From positions 1 to 5,689 of the forward strand of contig JAOZNO010000236.1 of assembly GCA_029933755.1 (NCBI GenBank): 5,689 nt of DNA, given 5' to 3'. Positions within the stretch are counted from its first letter, which is position 1. Every line of letters starts with the position of its first letter. The notes under the pieces were generated by a model. It was not told the DNA's origin and searched no databases. It worked only from the letters and a program-made list of their open reading frames with translations. Origin of the DNA: Bacteroidales bacterium (GTDB lineage Bacteria > Bacteroidota > Bacteroidia > Bacteroidales > NBLH01). Shown one piece after another: positions 1-5,100 of this stretch. The translations under genes and the position numbers were made by a program.

Positions 1-119
1 CAACAATGCATATAAATCATACCGCAGAACGCTGTAAACTTGAAGGTTACGTTTTTAAATTTAACTTTATTGTAACTTGAAAAGATACATTTCCAAAATG
101 CTGTACGCTTCATATGCTC

Positions 120-152
120 ACCGTTACCTGCAAGCAAATCATACGATATTTG
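120..152 (+). promoter_or_regulatory. Upstream region of the DUF1284-like gene: ACCGTTA boundary motif and weak -7 element
   Basis: ACCGTTA at 120-126 is followed seven bases later by GCAA (134-137). The same arrangement, with eight bases between, precedes the nuclease gene at 745-763, at almost the same distance from the start codon. GATATTTG at 145-152 matches the Bacteroidota -7 consensus TAnnTTTG at all but the first base, but it lies only seven bases before the ATG, which would give a nearly leaderless message. The promoter call is weak; the motif match is directly visible. Nothing else was recognised in bases 1-119. Confidence 0.25.
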
Positions 153-159
153 AACAAAT

Positions 160-651
160 ATGAATTATATAATAAAGATTAAACCACATCATTTTATTGA
201 TATAATTACTTCCTTTTATGCAGACAGAGTAATATTGAAGCCTCATTATTATTATCATAATGTTCACTCCATTTCCAAGACAATTCTGGAAAATAGAAAT
301 ACATTATTAGAAATTGATCTTGGTGTTGATGATATTTGTAAACCTTGTATTCATAATATTAATGGGGTCTGTGATGATATGCTTGATATTTCTAATCGGC
401 CTAAAGTTCCTCCGCTTAAGAGAGAATGGAATTTAATACTGGATACAAGATGGTGTGAAAGATTGAAAATAGATCAAGGAACAATAATTTCGGTTTTAGA
501 ATTTTGCATGCTTTTAGAAGAAGGGGCAAATAATCTTTTGGAAATCTATAAAGAAAACAAAAGAGAATATACTATCGAAAGAGAAATTCATTTAAAGAAG
601 GGATTGAAAAAGTATTTAACATCAAGTGTCATATATAATTATGGTAACTGA
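160..651 (+). CDS. DUF1284-like cysteine-containing protein
   Basis: A 163-residue soluble protein of unknown biochemical role. The N-terminal IKIKPHHFIDII (residues 5-16) followed later by DDICKPC (57-63) resembles the DUF1284 family, which begins with an R/K-x-HH segment and carries a DDIC motif. Cysteines at 60, 63, 71 and 99, with His10/His11, could bind a metal or an iron-sulfur cluster; this is inferred from spacing only. No signal peptide or membrane segment is seen. The start at 160 puts the HH motif ten residues in, where the family has it, and there is no Shine-Dalgarno sequence, as is usual in Bacteroidota. No gene on either side is close enough for an operon (137 bases to the next). 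Length is near that expected of the family. The gene is clearly real; the family call is moderate, and no function can be assigned. Confidence 0.7.
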   Translation: MNYIIKIKPHHFIDIITSFYADRVILKPHYYYHNVHSISKTILENRNTLLEIDLGVDDICKPCIHNINGVCDDMLDISNRPKVPPLKREWNLILDTRWCERLKIDQGTIISVLEFCMLLEEGANNLLEIYKENKREYTIEREIHLKKGLKKYLTSSVIYNYGN

Positions 652-686
652 ATAACGAATACAGAAGGAAATTCACCTGAATTAAT

Positions 687-763
687 TAACTTTGGTCACA
701 GCGGAAAATGGCTCTCGTCCTTTCCTGTAACTAATCATGCATAAACCGTTAGTTTTAATGCAA
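687..763 (+). promoter_or_regulatory. Candidate promoter and boundary motif before the nuclease gene
   Basis: TAACTTTG at 687-694 matches the Bacteroidota -7 consensus TAnnTTTG exactly, about 95 bases before the nuclease ATG. No convincing TTG -33 element was found at the right distance, and such motifs occur by chance in AT-rich DNA. Further on, ACCGTTA (745-751) and GCAA (760-763) repeat the arrangement found before the first gene of the window. Either element may be meaningless alone; the repeated spacing to the two start codons is the reason for listing them. Confidence 0.3.
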
Positions 764-788
764 AAACACGTACATATCCATATTAAAA

Positions 789-1274
789 ATGGCAATACAT
801 CAGCTTCCTGCAATAAATAATCCAGAAATATTTGAAAGTGTTATTTGTGATTTATTTAATGAAATAGAAACAAAAAACACATATAAAAAGTTTGGAGGAA
901 ATGGTCATAAACAAAAAGGAATTGACATTTTTTCTTCTGTAGATAGCATTGCTATACAATGTAAAAAAAAGGATTTAAGTCAACGAGATGTTACTATTAG
1001 AAAAAAAATATTGGAAGATATTGAATCAGATGTATCTAAAATAATTAATGAACAATTAAAATTACCTTTAAAAAGCTTATACATTGTTTCTACTTATAAA
1101 AATCATCCTGACTTAGATGAGTATTGTGAAGAATTAAAAGAAAGATTAGAATTAAATTTCGATATCATATATTGGGGCTGGAATACGATTGAAGAGTACA
1201 TTTTAGACAATAAAAGAATCTTAAAAAAATATTGGCCGAATTTCTCTTATTCAGAAGATACAACCGAAAAATGA
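789..1274 (+). CDS. Small Mrr-like PD-(D/E)XK nuclease-domain protein
   Basis: A 161-residue protein that is almost entirely a restriction-endonuclease-like domain. The pattern is FE at 15-16 in the first helix, a glycine-rich segment FGGNGHKQKGID (35-46), then IAIQCKKK (54-61). Asp46 with Gln57-x-Lys59 fits the D...QxK active site of the Mrr branch of the PD-(D/E)XK superfamily, and Glu16 could be the helix acidic residue. Members of that branch cut DNA and often act in restriction or phage defence, usually fused to a sensor or NTPase domain. Here no such domain is present in the same ORF. The C-terminal part (LYIVSTYKNHPDLDEY and a WGWNTIEEY segment) looks like the end of the same fold. The next ORF starts 18 bases downstream in the same frame, so the pair probably works together. 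DNA cleavage and a defence role are inferences. Confidence 0.7.
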   Translation: MAIHQLPAINNPEIFESVICDLFNEIETKNTYKKFGGNGHKQKGIDIFSSVDSIAIQCKKKDLSQRDVTIRKKILEDIESDVSKIINEQLKLPLKSLYIVSTYKNHPDLDEYCEELKERLELNFDIIYWGWNTIEEYILDNKRILKKYWPNFSYSEDTTEK

Positions 1275-1292
1275 TTAGTTAGAAACTTAGAT

Positions 1293-1745
1293 TTGAGAAA
1301 AAAAATCTCTAAAGATTTTAAAGATTGGTTAAATTATTCACTTGAAAATAGAACCGTTAAAAACCGTATGTTACTAAGAAAGTATGATGGAAAACAATAT
1401 CCAGAAACGAATGAGCCTGATGAATACGGACAATATGAATGGTTTAGAGCTGATATTCTAAGACTTTATCATAACGGAATTGAATTTATTCTTTCTCTTA
1501 AAGATGTTCAAGTCTTTGAAGACCAATCTTGGGAATTAATAGAACATAATTCTACAATAACTGGAAAACCTGTAAGTGTTTATGAAATCGGCAAAATAAA
1601 TTTTAACGATATTGTTGATTATAACTTTAATGGAGATGAATTTTATATTTATCCGCATTTCTTTTGTAAGTATTTGTATAAAGGAACTCCTTTTGAGAAA
1701 ATATATTACCAAAATACAGAAAAGATTTATGAAACTTTTGAATGA
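1293..1745 (+). CDS. Unrecognised protein downstream of, and in frame with, the nuclease
   Basis: A 150-residue soluble protein, not assigned to a named family. It is rich in aromatic and acidic residues, with a C-terminal segment around residues 105-140 containing a GDEFY motif and YPHFFCKY. It has no signal peptide or membrane segment. The only candidate start near the N-terminus is TTG at 1293; the first ATG in frame is at residue 26 (1368), which would remove the charged start but leave most of the protein. It lies in the same reading frame as the nuclease, separated by TGA and six further sense codons, so it may be a separate translationally coupled gene or the C-terminal half of a protein split by a stop codon. 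A role as specificity, sensor or inhibitor partner of the nuclease is inferred from position only. Confidence 0.6.
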   Translation: MRKKISKDFKDWLNYSLENRTVKNRMLLRKYDGKQYPETNEPDEYGQYEWFRADILRLYHNGIEFILSLKDVQVFEDQSWELIEHNSTITGKPVSVYEIGKINFNDIVDYNFNGDEFYIYPHFFCKYLYKGTPFEKIYYQNTEKIYETFE

Positions 1746-1764
1746 TAAATAAGCTTAGTCTAAA

Positions 1765-1780
1765 AACCCCTGACAGGGTT
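1765..1780. repeat. GC-rich 16-base repeat, copy 1
   Basis: AACCCCTGACAGGGTT begins 20 bases after the stop of the gene ending at 1745. It is a near-palindrome (AACCC/GGGTT arms) and stands out as GC-rich within AT-rich DNA. An identical copy lies 66 bases downstream. No T-run follows this copy, so it is a weaker terminator candidate than copy 2. It may be a dispersed intergenic repeat. Confidence 0.7.
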
Positions 1781-1830
1781 ATATTTGCAAAATACTAAAA
1801 AGTAAAACATCTATGAAACAGCTAATTAAC

Positions 1831-1855
1831 AACCCCTGACAGGGTTCTTTTTCAG
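1831..1855 (+). terminator. GC-rich 16-base repeat copy 2 with T-run, possible terminator
   Basis: The second identical AACCCCTGACAGGGTT (1831-1846) is followed at once by CTTTTTC. A hairpin with AACCC/GGGTT arms and a trailing T-run has the form of a short intrinsic terminator for the nuclease unit ending at 1745. The stem is only five pairs and the loop six bases, so termination strength is uncertain. The exact repeat at 1765-1780 shows the element is duplicated. Confidence 0.45.
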
Positions 1856-1960
1856 ACATTGTACCTTTTTAGACTGGACTCATAAATAAGCACTAAAAGC
1901 TAATAAAAGCTATACATCATGCATACAATCAGTCGATTTGAAAGTTTTCAGCAACATGAT

Positions 1961-1979
1961 GCCAAATCATTGATTTGGC
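1961..1979. repeat. Perfect 9-bp-arm palindrome
   Basis: GCCAAATCA, a single T, then TGATTTGGC form a perfect inverted repeat. The one-base centre makes it look more like a dimeric protein-binding or strand-exchange site than a simple hairpin, although pairing with a few arm bases left open as a loop is possible. No gene or promoter adjoins it. Function unknown. Confidence 0.5.
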
Positions 1980-2040
1980 TTTTAGATAAATAAGATAAAA
2001 AACAAAATCAAAGTTTTGGCTATTTGCAGATTGAAAATGT

Positions 2041-2079
2041 GTCTGATTAAGGCGCACGCTGCATAGCCAAGCGTCAGAC
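2041..2079. repeat. Structured GC-rich patch with nested inverted repeats
   Basis: GTCTGA (2041-2046) is complementary to TCAGAC (2074-2079), and inside it ACGCT (2056-2060) pairs with AGCGT (2070-2074, sharing one base with the outer arm). The patch is much richer in G and C than its surroundings. This could be a structured end of a mobile or cassette element, or part of a small RNA; nothing in the window decides between these. Confidence 0.3.
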
Positions 2080-2188
2080 TGTCTAAAAACTATTGAAAAA
2101 TAAGAAAGCATTCGGGTAAAAGTATCTTTGAAAATTATCAAATATGCAACTCTCTGAGACTTGATTTAGGTTTTTAGAAAAACTGGCG

Positions 2189-2220
2189 TTATGCACATGA
2201 ATAAAATTTAAGTTGCATAA
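2189..2220. repeat. Inverted repeat upstream of the cold-shock gene promoter
   Basis: TTATGCA (2189-2195) and TGCATAA (2214-2220) are exact complements separated by 18 AT-rich bases. They lie about 27 bases upstream of the putative -7 element of the cold-shock gene, so they would not be in its message. They could be a regulator site or chance. Confidence 0.25.
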
Positions 2221-2246
2221 AACATTCCAATTATAAGATTTAATAT

Positions 2247-2254
2247 TAAATTTG
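2247..2254 (+). promoter_or_regulatory. Putative -7 element of the cold-shock gene
   Basis: TAAATTTG matches the Bacteroidota primary sigma factor -7 consensus TAnnTTTG exactly and lies 23 bases before the ATG at 2278, giving a short leader. The nearest upstream TTG (2213-2215) is too far for a canonical -33 element, so only the -7 part is supported. Confidence 0.45.
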
Positions 2255-2277
2255 TATTTCATTTAAAATTATTAATC

Positions 2278-2469
2278 ATGAGTAACGGAACAGTAAAATT
2301 CTTCAACAGGTCAAAAGGTTTTGGATTCATCACCCCTGATGAAGGTGGTAAAGATGTATTTGTCCATCAAAATGGATTAACCGAAGAGATCGATGAAGGA
2401 GACAAAGTAAGCTATGATGTGGAGGAAGGTCAAAAAGGATTGAACGCAATAAATGTCAAAAAAATATAA
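2278..2469 (+). CDS. Cold-shock domain protein, CspA family
   Basis: A 63-residue single-domain cold-shock protein: an OB-fold, single-stranded nucleic-acid binder that acts in the cytoplasm as an RNA chaperone or transcription antiterminator. The sequence shows [15 protein letters not shown] (residues 4-18), carrying the RNP1-like KGFGFI, then DVFVHQ (26-31), carrying the RNP2-like VFVH, and the C-terminal [10 protein letters not shown] in place of the usual GPQAxNV. Length is close to the usual size of about 65-70 residues. The ATG is set by the start of the conserved domain. It is monocistronic: its own -7 element lies upstream and a strong terminator follows 28 bases after the stop. The long 5' leader typical of cold-induced E. 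coli cspA is not evident, so cold induction cannot be claimed. Codon use is more GC-rich than neighbouring genes, consistent with a resident, well-expressed gene. Confidence 0.96.
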   Translation: MSNGTVKFFNRSKGFGFITPDEGGKDVFVHQNGLTEEIDEGDKVSYDVEEGQKGLNAINVKKI

Positions 2470-2496
2470 TACTATTTTTTGACTTTCTAGCATTGT

Positions 2497-2527
2497 AAAA
2501 GCCTGTCAAAGTTTGATGGGCTTTTTT
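2497..2527 (+). terminator. Intrinsic terminator of the cold-shock gene
   Basis: AAAAGCCTGTC (2497-2507) pairs with GATGGGCTTTT (2515-2525) with two G-U wobbles, around an AAAGTTT loop region, and the T-run continues to 2527. This is a classic rho-independent terminator 28 bases after the stop codon at 2469. The A-run on the left arm would also let it work on the opposite strand. Confidence 0.85.
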
Positions 2528-2603
2528 AATTTTCAAAATTGATTTCTCTAAAGAAAGATCGTATTATTTATTGGTGTAAGTATATGGTTTATGTGCAAAA
2601 CAC

Positions 2604-2635
2604 TAGCTAAACTGCATTAAAACGCAGTTTAGCTA
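2604..2635. repeat. Perfect 12-bp-arm hairpin between cold-shock and NYN genes
   Basis: TAGCTAAACTGC (2604-2615) and GCAGTTTAGCTA (2624-2635) are exact reverse complements around the 8-base loop ATTAAAAC. Imperfect pairing continues outward (CAC at 2601-2603 against GTGTG near 2639-2643). No T-run follows, and the cold-shock gene already has a terminator 77 bases upstream. It also lies upstream of the NYN gene's putative promoter. It could be a binding site, a recombination site or part of a repeat; nothing more can be said. Confidence 0.65.
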
Positions 2636-2656
2636 AATGTGTGCATCTAAGAAGAA

Positions 2657-2688
2657 TTGTATTCTCAACAAAAGAAAAAATAAATTTG
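2657..2688 (+). promoter_or_regulatory. Promoter of the NYN-LOTUS gene
   Basis: TTG at 2657-2659 and TAAATTTG at 2681-2688 are separated by 21 bases, fitting the Bacteroidota -33/-7 arrangement (TTG, about 17-23 bases, TAnnTTTG). The -7 element ends 16 bases before the ATG at 2705, implying a leader of roughly ten bases with no ribosome-binding site. Confidence 0.55.
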
Positions 2689-2704
2689 AACTTAAATAAA
2701 GGTA

Positions 2705-3472
2705 ATGAATGTAAATTTAGCAGTACTTATTGATGGCGATAATATACCATCAGCTTTTGTGAAAGAAATGATGGAAGAAATAGCTAAATATGGTAATCCA
2801 ACTATTAAAAGAATCTATGGCGATTGGACTAAACCCAATTTATCTAAGTGGAAAAATATACTTTTAGAAAACGCTATTACTCCCATTCAACAATATGGGT
2901 ATACAACAGGAAAGAATGCTACAGACTCAGCTATGATAATTGATGCCATGGATATTTTGTATTCAGAAAAAGTAAATGGATTTTGCATAGTATCAAGTGA
3001 TAGTGATTTTACCAGATTAGCAACTCGTTTAAGAGAGGCTGGCATGAAAGTAATTGGAATTGGAGAAAAAAAGACACCAAATCCATTTATTGTTGCATGT
3101 GATAAATTTATATACATTGAAATCCTGAAAATTAAATCAAAAGAAAAAGTATCTGAAGACGAGAAAGAATTGGACAAGGAAACATTCGATAAAATTAGTC
3201 CGAAGGAAATTAAATTAATTACATCAACAATTACAGATTTATCAGATGATGAAGGATGGGCATTTTTAGGAGATGTTGGAAGTTTATTACAAAAAAAGCG
3301 ACCAAATTTTGATCCTAGAAACTATGGCTTTCAAAAGTTGACTCCATTGATCAAGTCGATCGGGAAATTTGAAATAGAGCAACGAGAAAGCCAAAAAGGC
3401 AGATATAAGTTGATTTATGTTAGAAATAAAGAAAAGCACATAATTAAAACTAAACGCAATACGGGCAGTTAG
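2705..3472 (+). CDS. NYN-domain (LabA/DUF88-like) protein with C-terminal LOTUS/OST-HTH domain
   Basis: A 255-residue putative RNA-processing enzyme. Residues 1-140 form a NYN (PIN-like) nuclease domain with the expected acidic residues: Asp10 and Asp12 in LIDGDNI, Asp74 in ATDSAMIID, and Asp99/Asp101 in SSDSDF. These would hold divalent metal for ribonuclease activity. A charged linker (142-163) leads to a LOTUS/OST-HTH domain at about 165-240, recognised by SPKEIKLI, GWAFLGDVG and the KRPNFDPRNYGFQKL segment. This domain is an RNA-binding winged helix in other proteins. NYN plus LOTUS is the common bacterial LabA-like arrangement. The start at 2705 is supported by the promoter just upstream and by LIDGDN falling near the N-terminus, as in the family. 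It appears monocistronic. RNA cleavage is inferred from family; the physiological target is unknown. Confidence 0.9.
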   Translation: MNVNLAVLIDGDNIPSAFVKEMMEEIAKYGNPTIKRIYGDWTKPNLSKWKNILLENAITPIQQYGYTTGKNATDSAMIIDAMDILYSEKVNGFCIVSSDSDFTRLATRLREAGMKVIGIGEKKTPNPFIVACDKFIYIEILKIKSKEKVSEDEKELDKETFDKISPKEIKLITSTITDLSDDEGWAFLGDVGSLLQKKRPNFDPRNYGFQKLTPLIKSIGKFEIEQRESQKGRYKLIYVRNKEKHIIKTKRNTGS

Positions 3473-3494
3473 TAAAAGTGTAAACTGGTAATTT

Positions 3495-3522
3495 TAAGCT
3501 ATTAATTCCGCACTTTAGCTTA
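3495..3522 (+). terminator. Hairpin after the NYN-LOTUS gene, weak terminator candidate
   Basis: TAAGCTA (3495-3501) and TAGCTTA (3516-3522) are exact complements around a 14-base loop, 22 bases after the stop at 3472. The stem is AT-rich and no T-run follows, so intrinsic termination is doubtful. It is the only hairpin I saw close after this gene. Confidence 0.25.
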
Positions 3523-3550
3523 TTAACCGACACAAGCAAAAACTAAAAAA

Positions 3551-3625
3551 ATGGAACTGAAAAAAGAATTAATTTGTATTCATGGTCAACCGGGCATGGT
3601 CAAAAATGTTATTACTTTAGCGTAA
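3551..3625 (+). CDS. Tiny 24-codon ORF, possible gene remnant
   Basis: ATG at 3551 opens 24 codons ending in TAA at 3623-3625. The peptide starts MELKKELICIHGQPG, which resembles the beginning of a larger enzyme (a beta strand followed by a glycine-rich turn) more than random sequence. It stops after 24 residues and no continuation in another frame was recognised. No promoter motif or ribosome-binding site was found. It may be the residue of a deleted gene, a small peptide, or chance. Confidence 0.2.
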   Translation: MELKKELICIHGQPGMVKNVITLA

Positions 3626-3673
3626 ATAATGTTGAAAAATGTATATTTCAGTAGATTATATATACTTTCATCG

Positions 3674-3681
3674 TATCTTTA
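3674..3681 (+). promoter_or_regulatory. Putative -7 element of the Panacea toxin-antitoxin operon
   Basis: TATCTTTA differs from TAnnTTTG only at the last base and lies 25 bases before the ATG at 3707. No clear -33 TTG was found at ideal spacing. An A-rich leader follows, as is common before Bacteroidota genes. Confidence 0.4.
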
Positions 3682-3706
3682 TAAAAAGAAATAAAATAAT
3701 TACCCC

Positions 3707-4294
3707 ATGGAAAACAACAGGATAGATAAAAAAACTATTTTTCTTATCGTTTATCTTGCATCAAAAGTTAGTGATTTATACATAATAAAACTATTAAAAT
3801 TACTTTATATTATTGATGAAACTTCTGTAAAAGAAAGTGGTGTTCCCGTAACCGATTTAGATTATAATGTTTGGCAACACGGACCTGTAAACACAGATAT
3901 TTATAATGAGCTTAATTTTAATCAAGATACGGACTTGCTTAATTACATTTCAATCCGTAGCAGCCAGTTTGGGAGTATAATAACGAGTGATAATGAATTT
4001 CAAGATGATGAATTCTCAGATTATGAATTAGAATTGATTGATAAGATTATTGCTGAATACGGAAAACTTAGTAGTAAGCAATTAATAAATATTCTACACC
4101 AACAGGGTTCGTTATGGGATAAGATTGTTAAAGAGAAAGGATTAGAAAGTATATTTAGATACGAAGAGACAAATACAAGTCCCTATAAGATTGACTTTAA
4201 AGAAATTGTACAAGATTCACCATTAAAAAAAGGCATTTACCAATCTGCTAAAGAAAGCCTTAAATTCCAAAAACACTTAGAAACTTTTGCATAG
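3707..4294 (+). CDS. Panacea-domain (DUF4065, SocA-like) antitoxin
   Basis: A 195-residue protein that is essentially one Panacea domain, a module known to neutralise many unrelated toxins in PanA-PanT pairs. Diagnostic segments are LLKLLYIIDETSVKESG (residues 29-45), matching the family's KLLYLxD-type helix, and YNVWQHGPVNTDIYNEL (53-69), which carries the hallmark W-x-HGPV. A later helix with LSSKQLINILHQQGSLWD fits the family's second conserved region. No DNA-binding or other domain is fused, so it is the simple form. The stop TAG at 4292-4294 shares its G with the GTG of the next gene, the tight coupling expected of an antitoxin-toxin operon. Its role would be to bind and silence the product of the 4294-4763 gene. 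That toxin appears frameshifted here, so the antitoxin may now be an orphan. Family call is strong; toxin pairing is inferred from layout. Confidence 0.9.
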   Translation: MENNRIDKKTIFLIVYLASKVSDLYIIKLLKLLYIIDETSVKESGVPVTDLDYNVWQHGPVNTDIYNELNFNQDTDLLNYISIRSSQFGSIITSDNEFQDDEFSDYELELIDKIIAEYGKLSSKQLINILHQQGSLWDKIVKEKGLESIFRYEETNTSPYKIDFKEIVQDSPLKKGIYQSAKESLKFQKHLETFA

Positions 4295-4763
4295 TGTTTA
4301 CTGTTGGTAATATTCTTCACATAGATAAGTATATATTTTCAAAAAGGATAAAATCAAGGACTCTGGTAAGTTCCTAATTGTTTTATATAATAACGAAAAT
4401 ATATCTATTATTGCCACTTTAACAAGTTCAATCGACTATGTCCCAATCAAATTAAAAAAAGAGGGATGTATTAAAGATTCCGATATTCATTTTAATGCTT
4501 ATTTCATACCCAAACGTAAAGAAATTTGCACAAATAAGTATTCTTTCAAAAAAGATACGTTTATTTATCTAAACACAAAAGGAGTGTTTGAACAGGATAT
4601 TAAGTATTACGAAAATGCGTACAATAAGGGTGCTATAGAGATTGTGGGTAGCCTAAGTAAACATGAACTTAATGAGATTGTTTATTGTATTTATAACTCA
4701 GAATTTACCAAAAGGAAAATAAAAAGCTTGCTTGAAAAAGTATTAGAGGAATTGAATAATTGA
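4294..4763 (+). pseudogene. Frameshifted Panacea-associated toxin gene (PanT-like)
   Basis: From the GTG at 4294, which overlaps the antitoxin stop, the frame reads VFTVGNILHIDKYIFSK and then hits TAA at 4375-4377 after 27 codons. In the neighbouring frame, 4329-4763 is open for 144 codons to TGA at 4761-4763, with no ATG at all and no early GTG or TTG to start it. Adding one A to the A5 run at 4341-4345 joins the two into a 156-residue protein, continuing through KDKIKDSGKFLIVLYNN and IIATLTSS. The N-terminal half (short basic beta strands, KFLIVL, then ALTSS-like) resembles the SH3-barrel start of PemK/MazF-type RNases; that likeness is tentative. The rest is charged and helical with no recognised motif. 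Explanations are a natural one-base deletion that inactivated the toxin, a homopolymer sequencing error, or -1 frameshifting. The lack of further damage means any break is recent. Confidence 0.7.
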
Positions 4764-5100
4764 TAACATTTCATACAACAAAACCAGGCCATCCCTGCCA
4801 TAACAGCACACTTTAAAGACTAAAATCAAAACAACCGAACAAACTATGAACTGTAGTACAAGCACCTAATCTCATTGATGATTTATTATGTTAAATAGGT
4901 TTTGATTATACTTATAAGGGTAGGGGGGATGAAACTTGATTATCAATATGCAATTAGTTATAAACATTTATGTGTTTTTTAAGGAATTTTTCTGTTTCAT
5001 AACAATTCATAGGATGACTAGAGCGTGAAATACCATAAATTCAAGTTAAAATATTACAATTTTAATCATAGCATTTGACAAATGATAAAATAAATTATTG
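4764..5100. other. Gene-free stretch between the two toxin-antitoxin modules
   Basis: I see no supportable gene here. Open frames are very short; one of 17 codons starting at the ATG after a run of G near 4925 has a Shine-Dalgarno-like purine run but no recognisable product. No terminator follows the toxin gene stop at 4763, and no clear promoter or repeat was found until the palindrome at 5101. It may be degenerate DNA left by gene loss. Confidence 0.5.

Larger units (their letters stand above)
1746..2277. other. 530-base non-coding stretch rich in repeats
   Basis: No convincing gene was found here. A 70-codon open frame on the minus strand (1929-2141) has no recognisable protein signature and overlaps the palindromes described separately, so it is not called. 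The stretch holds two copies of a GC-rich 16-base repeat, a short tandem of TAAAAGCTA (1894-1902 and 1903-1911, near perfect), a perfect palindrome at 1961-1979, a structured GC-rich patch at 2041-2079, an inverted repeat at 2189-2220, and the cold-shock gene promoter. It may be decayed mobile or cassette DNA. Confidence 0.5.

Noticed and set aside
700..724. GGAAA / TTTCC inverted repeat after the first gene
   Set aside because: The arms are only five pairs and the loop is long, with no T-run, so it is not supportable as a terminator.
120..763. Integron attC sites
   Set aside because: The ACCGTTA motifs do not fit the attC core consensus, no imperfect palindrome typical of attC was found around them, and no integrase gene is in the window.
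1780..1787. TATATTTG, an exact -7 promoter match next to repeat copy 1
   Set aside because: No gene lies downstream for about 490 bases, and such matches are expected by chance in AT-rich DNA.
1929..2141. 70-codon open frame on the minus strand
   Set aside because: It has no recognisable domain, no promoter or ribosome-binding site that I can support, and its sequence is made largely of the palindrome at 1961-1979 and the GC-rich patch at 2041-2079.
2887..3177. 96-codon open frame on the minus strand
   Set aside because: It lies wholly inside the NYN-LOTUS gene, whose domain motifs are clear on the plus strand, and it is a low-complexity antisense reading.
4925..4985. 17-codon ORF after a GGGGGG run
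   Set aside because: The purine run looks like a ribosome-binding site, but the peptide is too short and featureless, and such sites are not typical of Bacteroidota.
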